From the NCBI RefSeq assembly GCF_030463535.1, contig NC_132887.1:20238443-20302442 (forward strand): DNA of 64,000 nt, written 5' to 3'. Shown here piece after piece: positions 1-13,110 of the stretch (its first letter is position 1; every line of letters begins with the position of its first letter). This DNA comes from Salminus brasiliensis. Its lineage: Eukaryota; Chordata; Actinopteri; Characiformes; Bryconidae. Under the pieces are notes generated by a model that searched no databases, was not told the DNA's origin, and saw only the letters and a program-made list of their open reading frames with translations. A program made the translations under genes and the position numbers.

Positions 1-423
1 TATTATTATTATTACTATTATTACTCAACACTATTTATTTATCCATCATACTTCCAGTATGATGATGCACCATTTGAGCATTTGAGCACCAGTAGAGAAT
101 GAACATGCTAATGACCAATCAGCAGGAACTGTTGATTTCAACTGTAATTCACTGTGGTATTTATGAATGGTTGGCGAAACACCTATGTATTTTAGAGTAA
201 ATGCCAACTTGGCTATGTTGCTATGGTTCCTTATGAACTCTAACAAAGCTAATATCTCATCAGCGATGCATTTAGAGACTTTGGTGACGTATCTCCATTA
301 ATCACGAATTGCGACACATTGTTGGACACTACAACAGCACAGACATTGCAATAAACAAAAACAGTAGAATAAATGACAAAAATAGTAGATTTGCACAGAA
401 TTTGAGGAATTACATAATATTCA

Positions 424-850
424 TAATAGTTTCAAATGTATGTGGACACCCTTTCCAATTAATGAATTCAGGTACTTTAAGATGCACCCATTGTTGACAC
501 ACACAGCTTGTCTAGTCCCTGTAGAGAAGAACCAGTTACAGAATAGGACTCTCTGTGGCAGAAAAACATGGACCTGTTGGCACCCTGCCTAATGCCAGGT
601 ATGAGCTAGAGGGCTATAAAGCCCCCAGCAATGAGCTGCGGAGCAGTTGAACTGTGTTCTCTGGAATGATGGTGTGTAGTGATCATCCAACATCCTGACC
701 TCACTATAGCTCTTGTCGCACTAATGCTCCAAAATCTAATCTTGCCTGGACAGTAGAGAAAATTGCTTCAACAAAAACAGGATAAAATCAGAGTCCGGAA
801 GAAACAATGAATAAGCAGTTATCCCAATAATTTTGTCCATTTAGTGTATA
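424..850 (+). mobile_element. family A DNA element (copy 1)
   Basis: Starts with the TIR ending ATGTATGTGGACACC and ends with TTTTGTCCATTTAGTGTATA. The interior has family hallmarks: CTTGTCTAGTCCCTGTAGAG, GGACTCTCTG and GAGCTGCGGAGCAGT. No transposase coding is retained. Confidence 0.75.
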
Positions 851-1629
851 CAAGACTTGGTTTCAACCTCACAAGGTGATTGGCTAATACAATGAATGCC
901 ATTATTTTATAGCAACAACACCTTGAACGACCATTTGCAAGTTACAGCCCAATTTATCGGCCTGTAAACTAGCAAAGCCCAGCACACGCATGCCAGTATC
1001 TCGTGGAACACTTAAAAACAAAGGTGCCACAAACAGATTGTTTGAGTGATGGCTCAGAAGAACCACTTTTGGTTCCATTAAGAACCACCTTTAAAATTCT
1101 TCACACTCTAAAGTAGCTTCAGTGATTCCATTTTCAGTTTCAGATATGGTGTCCAAACAGATGTGCTCAAGTTAAACCAAAGCTCTTCCTGGAACTGGTA
1201 ATGTTTCCAATACTTAGTGAATCAATGGCCATCAGACTTGGCTAATGTATTGTGGCGTGCCATGGGTAGCATGCAAATTCCCATACTTGAAACCATAAAG
1301 AAACTCTGAATGCAAGTGCCATAAATACCAGATGTCAGGAAGATTTCGGGTATTTGGTCTGCTTGGTTTAGGCCTTCTTCCCTAAACATTTACATAAGCC
1401 TGTTACTGCAGCAGAAGCCATGCATGTGTTTGTGCGTGTGTGTTGTGTGCATGCTTGCCATATGTGTCTTCAGACCAGTTTTGTTTTTCCTCATGACGCC
1501 ACAGATCCAAAACGCTTTCCAGTGCTCTAACAGAAAAACAGAGGATGCCATTTGTCTCCCTGATGGCTTTCCCACTTGCATCATTCCTCCCAAAAAACAT
1601 TTAAACATTTAAGCCAACCAGTGGCACAC
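851..1629. other. no gene seen
   Basis: Unique AT-rich sequence. At 1020-1100, GAAGAACCACTTTTGGTTCC and GAACCACC words look like a worn DNA-element end. Short opposing frames at 1390-1612 are mutual shadows. Confidence 0.5.
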
Positions 1630-1910
1630 ATTTCGCTGCAATCATTCGGCGATTTTGGAATGGTAACGAGTTTTGTAATTGGCGAGATTAATAATATTTA
1701 CAGCGTGGCGATGCAAATCGTCTTTGCAGCACATGAATAATGAAGAGCGAGCAATCATTCTGAATAATTCATCTGGAGATATTCTTTAGTGCGATGCTTT
1801 TAATGACCGGGGGCAAATCCAGCTTCTTTTTTGTGACAGCAGCACTACGCCGCTGTAATTACCCAGTGCGGCCGAGCCTCTTAATTGCTGTGAGAAAGTT
1901 CTTGGACGCC
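1630..1910. promoter_or_regulatory. candidate conserved non-coding element
   Basis: Repeat-free, CpG-containing block in AT-rich surroundings with homeodomain-like and octamer-like words: ATGCAAAT at about 1712, TAATTG and CCTCTTAATTGC. No ORF of note. In vertebrates this side of CMPK2 is a desert next to SOX11, so an enhancer is a reasonable guess. Confidence 0.35.
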
Positions 1911-2265
1911 AGTAGGGGTTTTTGGAGCAGGGGGCTGGAGATAAACAAGAAAGGCTGAGTTAGATATGGAAGAGCCACAGAGAGAGCTCTACACCATGCT
2001 GCAGCTCTATGGCTTAACACGCGCACTCACACAGACACACACAGTCAAATTTGTAAAGCTAGCTTTGTGAGCCATTTCAATGGATTTTATGCACGACTTT
2101 ATCACACCCAACCCTAACCTTAACCTGTGTAACAAGAGGTTTACAGAGAAGAGAAGATTTTTAATTTGTCTAATTTGTCAATCAGCACTTTGTCTAATTG
2201 AGAACCATCTTAACATCCCCCACAATGAGATAAAAACATGTTAAAGGACTCATCTCACATAACTC

Positions 2266-2652
2266 ACATTTGTATTCCTATCCATTAAACTCAATATTAA
2301 TTGCTGTAGTTAACAATTATGCACATGAATCTAAGCATAGTTTAACTCGTGTTTTCTGTCAGCTTATGCACATTTGGTCCCCATAAAGAAACTAAATATC
2401 ACACATATATTTAGATTCCCATTTTTGACATTTGTTTTACCAATTAAGTTATTTTCCCAGAAAATAATCTTAATCAGTTTTGAATAATAATATTTAAATA
2501 TATAACACTAATTATATGATAATATAATATAAAGATGATGTAATAATGTTCACTATTAATAATGCTTGATGTACATTGTAGGCACAATTTATACACAAAA
2601 TATTAACTGAAATATTAACAAAATGACTGATTGTGATATTGAGTGAATCTTC
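2266..2652 (+). repeat. interspersed repeat, forward copy of an inverted pair
   Basis: TTATGCACATGAATCTAAGC, then AACTCGTGTTTTCTGTCAGC and ACATTTGGTCCCCATAAAG, closing with AAATATTAACAAAATGACTG. It is matched in reverse complement at 6008-6216. The class is unknown. Confidence 0.65.
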
Positions 2653-4268
2653 CATTCAATTCTAATAAACAATGCTGTGTTGAAAATCCATACAGTTCTG
2701 TTTTTAGACCTGCCATGTGGAATCTAGTTTGAGGATAGAACATGGAATTAAGACACTATTGGAAAACGCTGGAAAAGGAACTATTGGTTATTGGTATAAA
2801 AGATTTTAAAAATTGTCTGATTAGCCATATCTTTCCTTATTTGAAATGTACCCACAATTTACTGTGGGACTATAGTTGCATTTCATCACAAGATAAAAAC
2901 TTTAACATTAACTGTAGATTAATGTAATAATATTTCAAATCATTTTGGAGCAGTTCTATTGGCCCATTCATTGTGAAATGTTAATATAATATTAAGGGTA
3001 GCATTCAAATGGTTCTGCATTCAAATGGTGTAGAAAAGCAAGAATGCCATTTTTCCCACACATTCAAAAACAATGAGGAATCAGACATATAGCCTAACAA
3101 CATCAACATGTTCATGTTTTCCCATCATCCTGGGAACCTCTGGTCCCCATAAAGACCTAAATACAAGGTCATACACACTCACAACACACACTCACACCAG
3201 CTCCGATCAGACCTCATGAGCGGAATATTGATGTTGGGAATTAATGACTTGTTTTACATAGATCCAGACAAAGCCCTCAGAGGAGGAGTGAGCTGAGGGA
3301 GCTGAGCAGACTTTGACGGAGGTGGGAAATTAGAACAGGGCTTTAAGAGCCGAGCTGATGTGTGCACTGGGAGAGAAACTAACAGGCTCTGAGGTTGGCA
3401 ATGATTACAATTAGAGTTTCTGGTGGAACGGCTCAGTGCTGGGAGATGTGTTTTGCAGACAGCATTGTTGGATTCCAATTGTTGGGTCCGGTTCACTTCC
3501 TTCTGGTGTGAGAAATTATACTGTTGCTTACAGATTACCATATATTTACCATACAGACAGACCACGCTGTAATCACACAACGATATCAGGTAGTCCATAT
3601 GCATGGTTGCGTTAGAAAGTTCTACTCACTGTCAGAATTGCTCATGATCTGACATGAAAACATCTATATAGGTCAATTATTTCAGTCTACAATTATAATC
3701 GATCTAGCCGTTTCTTCACCCATCCACTAGTAGCGCTGCTGAGTGAAATGCACACAAACACACAACCTGTCTGTCATGTACTCGAAAGAAGAAAGATGAC
3801 ATATGAAAATCTCCTTTTTTAGTAGCCTGCTGGTCACACAAATGGAACAGGCCAACGTGGAAGCGTGGTGACGTCACCGGAAAGGTCTTTCTTTTTGCAA
3901 TAAAATAGTGTTCTTTCTCATTTCTTCATGGGAATGAATTATAGTTATAAATGCTAACATTTGTAAACATTTTTCGACATATCTGTGCTGCTCTATGTGC
4001 ACAGAGAACTAACTGAGGCCTGTGAAGGATATATCAATTGCATCCTCCAAATTGCTCCTGCTGTATACGAAGGGACCTTCACTTTAGCAGCTGCAGCATA
4101 GACTTTGGAACGCAACTAATGTTGTAGAAAATCCTGCTGTTCATGAACTTTTTAGAGCTCATGAAAAAGAATGGACCGACATCAATGGAGAAAGAGTAAG
4201 GACTCCTCATTGCACTATGATTAAGGTTAGGTTAGCATTAAGGGTTATGGTTATCCTATGGTGTTTAC

Positions 4269-4450
4269 CTTTTTCAATTCAATCAATTCAATTTTATTCA
4301 TATGGCACTTTTTACAACAAATGTCACAAAGCAGCTTTACAGAGATCCGGGTCAAAGGCTCTTTTGAGAAAGCTGGTGGCAAGGAAAGACTAGCTCGGGT
4401 TGAGAGAAAGAAACCTCAAAAGAGGAACCCATCCTCTTCAGACCGACGCC
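4269..4450 (+). repeat. fish interspersed repeat
   Basis: TTTCAATTCAATCAATTCAA, then TTTATTCATATGGCACTTTT and AAAGCAGCTTTACAGAGATC, an abundant fish repeat motif of unclear class. Confidence 0.55.
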
Positions 4451-4566
4451 AGATAATAATAAAAAAAAAAATCAAAACAGGAATAAACACAACAATAAAA
4501 CTGAATTTAGAAAACTAAAATGGTAAATGTGTCATACCATTTGTAGCATAAACAGTCAGAAGTAGG

Positions 4567-4842
4567 TCAGTGGTGGTTCAGCGGTTAGAGCGCTGGGCTA
4601 TCGATAACAGGGTGTGGGTTCGATTCTTAGGCTTGGCAAGCTGCCACTGTTGGGCCCTCGAGCAAGGTCTTTTACCCTCTCTGCTCCCCGGGCGCTGGAG
4701 TTGGCTGCCCACCGCTCTGGGGGTGTGTGTACTCACTGCCCCTAGTTCACTAGTGTGTGTGTGTGTGTTCACTACCACAGATGGGTTAAATGCAGAGGAC
4801 ACATTTCGCTGTACAGTGACAAATACGTGCACCTTTACCTTA
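4567..4842 (+). mobile_element. tRNA-derived SINE (copy 1)
   Basis: The head has Pol III promoter boxes: A-box-like TGGTTCAGCGG and B box GGTTCGATTC. The body reads GCTGCCACTGTTGGGCCC and GGAGTTGGCTGCCCACCG. The tail reads GGGTTAAATGCAGAGGACAC, then TACAGTGACAAATACGTGC. Two further copies lie in the window. It is not a functional tRNA gene. Confidence 0.85.
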
Positions 4843-6007
4843 AGAAGCAAAGTCATGCATATTATGAACTTCATAATTCCATAACTCCATTAATGCCAAC
4901 ATCAGTTTCATATGCCCTAAAACAGAACCCTGTGGAAACAAATGATGTTCAATATGTTCTGCATAAGATTTAATAACTCAACTTAAGTTATTCATATAGT
5001 AAACATATGGTTAAAGGGGTTAAGTTGTAGGTTAAGGTTAGGTTAAGATGAAGTATAGGTTTAGATAAAGGTAATCAAATTAGTTTAAAAGTCATTTTCC
5101 TTGGTTATACAGTAATGTCAGTTGGGTTTGGTGAGTTTCTAGCTAGTTTCTTGCTAGAGGTCACATTTCCTCTGAACTGGAGGTGGATGTTTTCACTGTG
5201 AGATCAGGTTGTGATGGGAACCAGTCACCTGAAATAGCCAATGCCTCTAAAAGGTGCCTCAGCGGGTTACTTACAGAAGTAAATGTGATGTATAAAAAGG
5301 TGGCAAATAGCCCATGTTTCCTAATGCTTTAGAATGTATTATTGTTTTCAGATAAACTTGGGGTTGAGTCCTCTTCACCGAAATCATGTACATGATTACA
5401 TCTACACCTAATACCCAAAGACACTTTACAATAAACACTCTTCACAACCCTTTACACTCAGCACTCAACCAACACACACCAGCAAGAAGTGGCAGCCAGT
5501 GTACAATCAACTGGAAACAACCATCCACCTGGAGGGCTAGATTGTATACAGCATACAGACATAAATGCTTTCACATACATACAGCCACACTCATTCACAC
5601 TTACCAGGGCAATTTTTAGTGTAACCAACTTTTTACAGTAAATTTGTTCATTTACACCACCACTGTAAACAAATCTGAGTCTGTAGGTTTCTGTACAATA
5701 AACCATTACACACCAAACCACCCAGGCATATTGTGTTGACATCTCAACAACTGAATAATTTCATAAAATTGATGAGATTTCACTGAATTCCATTTTATTT
5801 GTAAATACCGGCTGCACTTTATATTGAGTGAGCATTTCATAACAAATGGACCAATGTGACTTGACATGAAATTTTGTTACATTAACATACATTAAATTAC
5901 AATTTTAGGGAATAGTATTTTATTTTAAAAAATAGAACAGGATGGATGGATATTTTTAACACGTCATTGTTTATTAAAACTGAATGAAAGGAGAAAGGAG
6001 AAAGGAG

Positions 6008-6216
6008 ATTCACTCAATATCTCAGTCATTTTGTTAATATTTCAGTTAATCAGGGAATATAAAAAAAAATAGGAATGTAAACATGTGTGTTTAGTTTTTT
6101 ATGGGGACCAAATGTGCACAAGCTGACAGAAAACATGAGTTAAACTATGCTTAGATTCATGTGCATAATTTGTAACAGCAAGTAATATTGAATTTAATAG
6201 ATAGAAATACAATATT
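6008..6216 (-). repeat. interspersed repeat, inverted copy with internal deletion
   Basis: Reverse complement of 2266-2652: CAGTCATTTTGTTAATATTT, then TATGGGGACCAAATGTGCAC and GCTTAGATTCATGTGCATAA. About 170 bp of the middle is absent. Confidence 0.65.
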
Positions 6217-6289
6217 TATTTTTAGGAATATGAGGTTTTGTGTTGACCATGGTAATGTGCTATAATATTATACCTTTATGTTTATGTGC

Positions 6290-6455
6290 ACATGGCATTT
6301 GCCCTTTTGCAGAGCGACTTACTTTTGAATCATGTTCCTTAGGTAGGCGAATATTGCATTAGGAGTCTTGCCCAAGGCATCTTTTTGGTGTAGTGTGGTG
6401 TATTTGCCAAACCAAGGAGTCAAACCCTAGTCGGCCACAGGGACAACTATCATTT
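6290..6455 (+). repeat. SINE-like fish repeat
   Basis: GGCATTTGCCCTTTTGCAG, then AGCGACTTAC and AGGAGTCTTGCCCAAGGCAT, ending with a GAGTCAAACCCTAGTCGGCC tract. The pattern matches a common degenerate SINE-like repeat of fishes. Confidence 0.55.
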
Positions 6456-6989
6456 TACCCATCAAAAGGTTTGGACACACTGGTGGAATGTGTGCTGACC
6501 ATCATTATAAAAACATGCGAATGACCATATGTTTGTTAGGATTTCATGGCTGGGGGTTTCAAGTAGGCCTAAGTTGTAAGTTGAACTGAAAGGTGATGAC
6601 TTGGTCATATAGGCTGTTAAGGATATTTTCTTGTCTTGCTGAATGAGACAATGTGCACATGTTAATGTACATTAACTTACTGTAGCTGCATGGTTGGAGA
6701 GCCATGATATCCTAACTACATTCAATCAGGTGTATCTGAACTTTTGACTGATTCTGAATGTTAATTGGAATTGTAGCTCATGTTGAGGTAACAAGGTCTG
6801 TACATGCTGACTCTAATTGACTGAATGGAAATGTGTGGTTAATTAAATTAAGCTAGTTCAATTGGAAGCAATGATAACAAATCTGAACAAAGCATCTGGA
6901 TTAAACCTGGTATCTGTCGCTCACCCCTTGAAGTTCTTGTCTTGCCCTCTGTGTATGCGTGTGTGTGTGTTAATTACCTCTAAACAAAC

Positions 6990-7400
6990 AACCTTGTATC
7001 ATGTCAGCCACCAGAGCCTTTTAAGCTCCGTAGGCCTCACTTTGTTTCTGACTAGCGCTAGCCAGGCCAACACAGTGCAGAATAGCACAATCGATCGCCC
7101 TGCTGTAATGATGGCCAGCAGATTGCCTGAATCAGAGCCTGATCTGGAAGCTGCTGCTGGATTAAGGGGACCATGGATGGCCATCGATTTCTATCTGATA
7201 CAATCATTTCATTCAGGTTCAAATCTCCTTCCTGTGGCACAGAGGCAATCCCTGCACAGATCTTTTAATTCCTGATCAGGGCCGTTATTACAACACACCC
7301 CGCCGCAAACACTACACGCCACATAAGCCACCAGGTTAACACCTTTTGTTGTTCAGGCCGTTACTACCAAACTTATTAATTAAGCTGGAACAGCCAACTA
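6990..7400. promoter_or_regulatory. candidate conserved non-coding element
   Basis: Non-repetitive block with balanced composition and several CpGs (TCGATCGCCC, CACCCCGCCGC), flanked by AT-rich sequence. The 137-aa plus-strand frame crossing it lacks any recognisable domain and is shadowed by two minus-strand frames, so I read it as non-coding. Confidence 0.3.
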
Positions 7401-7614
7401 TAAGACCCAACCGGTCCTTAGGGGCCTGTGCTTCCTCCATTACTGACCTGAATGAGCTTGTTGACATGACTGGGCTCAAGCTATTGCACTGCTACGCTAG
7501 CAAGTGAGATCTGACATTGGATTGTTCTGATGGACTTTTCTTACTTGATAAATCAACTTTAGGAGTTAGTTAGGAGGATAGTTAGTTAGGAGGATCAGCC
7601 ATTACATTAGCACT

Positions 7615-7990
7615 GACAACTGACAGGTGAAGTGGAAAACACTGATTATCTTCATCAACAGTGGCATTTGTCAAGGGGTGGGATATATCGGGCAGCAAGT
7701 GAACAGTCCGTGCTTGAGGGTGACGTGATGGAAGCAGGAAAATAGGTCAAGCATAAGGATCTGATCCACTTTGACAAGGCCCAAATTGTTGTGGCTAGAC
7801 GACTGGGTCAGACAGGTCTTGGGAAGTGTTCCCGGTATGCAGTGGCCAATACCTACCAAAAGTGGTCCAAGAAAGGAACTGGTGAACTGGTGACAGTTAT
7901 GGGCACATAAAACCCATGGATGCAATCCATGAAGGCCCTACCTCACAACTTACAGGACTTAAAGGATATGCTGCTAACGTCTTGGTGCCA
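7615..7990 (+). pseudogene. Tc1-like transposase remnant
   Basis: From about 7749 the plus strand reads KHKDLIHFDKAQIVVARRLG, then after a deletion SRYAVANTYQKWSKKG. This is the N-terminal helix-turn-helix of Tc1/mariner-superfamily transposases. A frameshift, a deletion and the loss of all catalytic sequence make it dead. Confidence 0.75.
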
Positions 7991-7999
7991 GATATAACT

Positions 8000-10180
8000 A
8001 GCTTGCTATACTATTACATACTATATTATACTAGCCAAAAGTTGGAACAAACAATACTACGGAATTAACATGGAAATTGCATAATTAACAGTAAAATGTT
8101 TAATGAGAACAGAGCATATGCAGCTACAGTGTAAAACTAACTTGAACTAATTCTAATCTTTGTTTTGCTCAAGGTGATTCTCCTGCAGTTTCTCTGCAGC
8201 TCTAATCAGATCCACCTAATCCTCACATTTACATTCTCCGAAAGGCTTGATTAACTGAATCCAGTGAGTAAATCAGGAGTTTCAAAATGGTCAATGTCAA
8301 AGACTATCAACAACAGAAGTACTATTCTGACAGGATTAGTTTTACATATCTTTGTACATATTACACTAAGCTGTTTCACAGTTTTATTGAAATCCACCAC
8401 ATCAGCATTTTTAAAAGACTGAGATCCCACATCTGTGAAGATTGTAGCCATTTTACAAAGAAATATGTAGAGACATATGATTATATTAATATTATGTGAA
8501 TTGCCATGGTGGGACAGTTCTTTTTATAAATGTTAAAGCAAATAAATACGTTTTTACGTAGTCTGAGACGGATTTCATCCACATTTAATACAAATGTAAA
8601 TGGAAGGCATTGTAGAACCACCACTATTCCTCTAAACTGTTCACAGTTCATGATGAAAAACCATTGGTTACAGGAAGTTAAACACAATTCTTTTTACATG
8701 GAAGAGTAAAATGGAATCTGACCTGGTTACACGGGGGATGGATTTTAATGACAAGTGTAAACAGAATCTGGTCAAAGTAACGGGATACAAAACATTCAAT
8801 AATGCCAGGTGTAAACAGTCAGTAAATGACTTTGAACCTCAAAACACATAAATTGATAAAAAATATGTGATTGACACATATAATGTTAACTTTAGGCTGT
8901 TAATTCCCAGGCTAATGATGTGTATAATAATAATGTGTTTACTGTAGACAGCAAGGTAGATAGTTAAGGAAAATAATGATAAATATCCAATATAAATATA
9001 ACTAGTAATGTGTTGTTATAATATAAATAATTATATTACAATGCCAAAGAGCATTGGAGAGACATGCACAGTGCAGCCAGGGGGTGGTGGCTTTGTGCTT
9101 TGAAGGTGAAACAGTTTAAGAATCTGCATCATAACAGCACATAAACACAGAAAAGCTAGCTAGCTACATCAAATCATTCATAATATCCCATTTAAAGCTA
9201 ATATATGCTAAACATTTACTCAACACCATTAAACATTTGCTTATGCCTACAGCTTAGCTAACATTAGCATAGGAGTGAGACTGAAAGTCAAAGATTTCCC
9301 TGCAAACCAAAAATAATGGATAATATTAAATCTTGGAATGATCTTTTCCTTTATCCAACATTTTGTTTTTACCTTTTTTCCCCCTCTTCCATTTATATAT
9401 TATTAAATCTTCCATTGTATATTATTTTCTTTTTTTAACATAATCAACTACTTATTAGTCTTAGTCCATTAAAATAAAATCTTTGTTATAAAGATCTTAG
9501 ATCAGCATTAGCTAACAAAGTTGCAGTACAATTATTATACAGATTAATAATGACAGTTAATGTTAACCTAAAATGATTTATTGTCAGACAGTTTGGAGCA
9601 GTTTATTTTATGTGTTGTAAAATTCCCATTTCATCACTTATATAATAGTAAGTAGTACAACATTTACATTTCTTGAAAAGTTACTGGTTACTGTCAGTCA
9701 AGTGCTGACTCCGTTCAAACCAACATGCTGGTTTAAAAATTGTTACTGCACCTCCAAACCAGTGGCTGGTCTAACCAAAAACTACCCAGCACCATGGAAA
9801 TAACCCAAAAGGCCAAACCTTTTGAAGTAGAAAAACCAACCCAGCAGTTATTATAGTGCAGTGATCAGTAAAATAAGTAGCATTTTTATTCAGAGATCTC
9901 TTATTTTGTGCAGCTCTGCCATAAACATTACCGATACCCTCCCCCCACCACCCCGCCCCTTTTATATTACCTTGCAATACCTGACTCTCCCTTAAGACTA
10001 ATCCAATTCAAATAGTACACCCAAAAAGACCATGAAGGCTTTTTAAGAATAAGACATCACAGCAAAAGATTTTTTGGGATTGAACAAGTGTGTTTTATTC
10101 TAAATTATGGCCTAAAAGCCTAATTTTTATTCAAAAATATAAAATAGATTCTATCTTTCAAACCTTTGTGCTGAATTCTG
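8000..10180. other. AT-rich DNA, no gene seen
   Basis: Low GC, no ORF above 70 aa with any recognisable feature, and no clear element ends. Confidence 0.6.
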
Positions 10181-10590
10181 CTTTAAAGGCTTGATGCTCA
10201 TAGTTCTGGTACAACCTGCAAATGTAATCTCTGCTTTAGACTTCCTACAGCCTGCTCTGTTACCCTAATTCGAATCGGCTTAATTACCGCCTCATGTATT
10301 GCGGTGACACGGTCAGGCTTCTGACAGGCTAACTTAAAAGTATGCACTTCAATTAGTCCACTTAATGCAACAAGAACCGTGATTCACCAGCTAAGCAAAC
10401 AAGCAAACATGAAAGCAAACAAGCTGGGGCTGCATTGATTTCCCCCCACTTTTTCTTTTGACATTGATTAAATCTCCTGCATTATCTCCGGTGAAGGGAT
10501 GGATCATGGCAGTTTGCTCTTGTAGCCCATAGCTTTTGTAGATTTGTTCTAAATCTATCCCTGCTTTTGCAGGTAGTGTGGATCCAGTAT
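10180..10590. promoter_or_regulatory. candidate conserved non-coding element
   Basis: Contains AATTCGAATCGGCTTAATTA, CACTTCAATTAGTCCACTTA and TGACATTGATTAAATCTCC: repeated homeodomain- and HMG-like words in repeat-free DNA, without coding potential. Confidence 0.3.
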
Positions 10591-11019
10591 TCTTAAAAAT
10601 AAAGGTGCCAAAAAGATTAATTTGGAGAAATGCCACTGAATTGTCACTTTTAGGCCCAAATTACATTTCAACAGATAGACCTTCAAAGAGTCATTTTAAC
10701 ACTTTACAGTTTTTGTATAACAGTATTCCCAAGCCTGTGACGTTCTAGGAACGTTCAGTTTGTAGAGTAAATGTGGGACTCTCTTAGGATCAATTCTGAT
10801 AGAATCAAAAGCATCTGTTGCCCAGAGTGGCTCCATTACTCCTTTAGAACAGAAGAAAGAGGCTGACTGAGTACATCTTTTATACTGCATAGTACTGTAC
10901 CATGGCGATGTACTCTATTAAAGTCTAGTGATCAATATGCTCAAATTGATCTAATCCAGCAGTATAACACACATTTCCAGTGTTTAAGAAATGAAATATT
11001 ATTCATTTTCTTACATATT

Positions 11020-11471
11020 TACTATGAAAAATGTTTGTGGACACCCCTGCTATAGAACACATTCAGCTTATAACTTTAAGTTTCACCCATTGCTAACACA
11101 GATGTGCAAATGCATGCACAGAGCTTGTTAAATACCTGTAGAGAAGAAGTGTCAATAGAATAGGACTCTCTGGAGCAGATAAACATGAACCCATTAGCAC
11201 CACCTAGATGGGCATAAAGACCCCCAGCATTGAGCTGTGGAGCAGTGGAACTATGTTCTCTAAAATTATAATACTCCATCCAATACTTTTGGACCCTGAC
11301 CTCACTAACATTCTCTTTTTTTTTAGCTGAATGCAATCAAATCCTAAAAGCAATGAACCCAAATTTGGTAGAAAGCCTGCCCAGGACAGTAGAAACAGTT
11401 ACCCCAACAAAAGCAGGATCAACTCTTTTTTAATAACCTTGGTTTTGGAAGAAACAGAGAATAAGAAGGTG
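11020..11471 (+). mobile_element. family A DNA element (copy 2, right end degraded)
   Basis: Left TIR ATGTTTGTGGACACC; the interior matches copy 1, including the CCTGTAGAGAAGAAG and GAGCTGTGGAGCAGTGG tracts. The right terminal repeat is decayed after GGAAGAAACAGAGAATAAG. Confidence 0.72.
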
Positions 11472-11739
11472 CTTCCAGCACTGATAATAGATGTTTATTT
11501 GTGCTCTTACTAATGGCTGTAAACACATGATGTTACGTAGAGCAAGCCTGAGATTTCACAGGGGGAAAAAAATGCACAATATCATGGATGGAATATTATT
11601 GTGAAGCTCAGTTTAATGTGGGATGTAGAGTTTGCTGATATTTGAAATGGTTTTGAAGTGACTTAAGTTTAAACACAATGTGTCGTGCACATGTCAGTGG
11701 TAACATGCTCAGTCTTAAAGAGTTAATAGAGGTTTCAGT

Positions 11740-12200
11740 AAGGAAACAAAGGTGCTGCTGGAGGTCAGAAGGGAACCCGGGAATAAGGCTCCATTGCAGC
11801 CTTTGGAGGAAAACTTTGCTGTCGTCTTTGACCCCCTTAGATTGATTTATCGCAATCAACCGGAGGCAAAGAGGAATTCAGGATGGCCCGTCTAGTGCAC
11901 CGAGGAAAGGCACCTTGGGACGGCAACAGACAGTCTGCCTCTCTCCATCAATTTCCACATGACAGGAGCGAGTGCTGAAGGAGAAAGGTGGAGAAGGAGG
12001 GAGCGAAATGAACAAGCGAACGAGGGAGGGAGGAGAGGGGGAATGAGGAAATGAAGAGGGTCCCTAAGGCGCAGCTAGTTAATTAGCTTTGTGAGGAAAC
12101 AATCAGACTAACAAGCAAAACAAAGTTTTTTGATTCCCCCTATTATCTGCAAGAGGCCTGCCTGGATGAAGAGACCTACCTCACACTTCTCTTTCATCTG
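11740..12200. promoter_or_regulatory. candidate conserved non-coding element
   Basis: GATTGATTTATCGCAATCAA and GCGCAGCTAGTTAATTAGC lie in a CpG-bearing, repeat-poor block that includes a purine-rich AGGGAGGG stretch at 11990-12060. No domain-bearing ORF. Confidence 0.3.
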
Positions 12201-12879
12201 TGCTGGCTCCTGGAAAGCAGTATCTCCTTGACCCTCGCAGATCCCTCATGGTTTATAAGGCCTCAAACACTTCTCCTATTGATTTACTGAATTATGCTGG
12301 TAAAGCAAATAGAACAAAGTTGGAATTCCAGAATCAAACCTGTCAAATGTAATTTATTGTGTAAATAATTTCATAAGTATGTAGTTATATGTAATGTTAT
12401 ATGTACCTTGTATCTTTTACATTTGCCCTGTGCATTTGTCCTTGTTTGACCCCAAAATAGATAAATTGATTTAATACAATGTAAATCAAATGGCTAAACA
12501 TTTTTCCAGCTAATATTTTAAGGCAGATGAACGAGAAAGGTAGCAGGCAGGGAAGCAAGCAGGTACTAGGCTAAAAGCTAATGTAACCCCTTGGGGAAAG
12601 CACCTCTCAGGGATGCACATGCAACTGCTAGGGAAAACGCCATTCTTGGAAGCATTGCAGGTAACGGCTAGAAGGTAAGCCTAACTGACCAGGTCGTCCC
12701 TTTATTTCTTATTACACCAAGAGGACAGCAACACTATCCGGTAAGGCTCTGGAATAATTGATTACAAAAAATAGTTAGTGTTCTTGTTACAGTGCTAAAA
12801 ACGCTAGAGCTAGGCTATGCCATGCTTTGTTTCTGTTTCATTAAAAGTGAAAAAACAGGGGGGTAGATGGCGCTCTCTA

Positions 12880-13110
12880 CTTTCAATGAATGTTGGCCTG
12901 CACAGGCGTCTATTAGCTGCTGTGGTAGAGCCGGGGGGGACCCGGTGCTTTCCTCCAACCGTGCTGGCTGCCTGGTGAAGCCACATCTGCGGCAGTTTAA
13001 AAAGAGGCGGTGGGTGGCTTTGGACGTATCGGAGGAAACGTGCGTTAGATCCTCACCCTCCTAGTGTCGACGAACGGGTGGATTAATTGGCAGAACCAAA
13101 TTGGCTTACA
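12880..13110 (+). repeat. unclassified interspersed repeat
   Basis: CpG-bearing 230-bp unit with GGCTGCCTGGTGAAGCCAC, then GGTGGCTTTGGACGTATCGG and AGGAAACGTGCGTTAGATCC, ending TTAATTGGCAGAACCAAATT. It looks like a known style of fish repeat rather than a gene. Confidence 0.45.

Noticed and set aside
4567-4842. tRNA gene
   Set aside because: A- and B-box-like sequences are present, but no cloverleaf closes; three dispersed copies share a long non-tRNA body, so it is a SINE.
6862-7275. 137-aa protein-coding gene
   Set aside because: No domain, no splice context, and minus-strand frames of similar quality overlap it.
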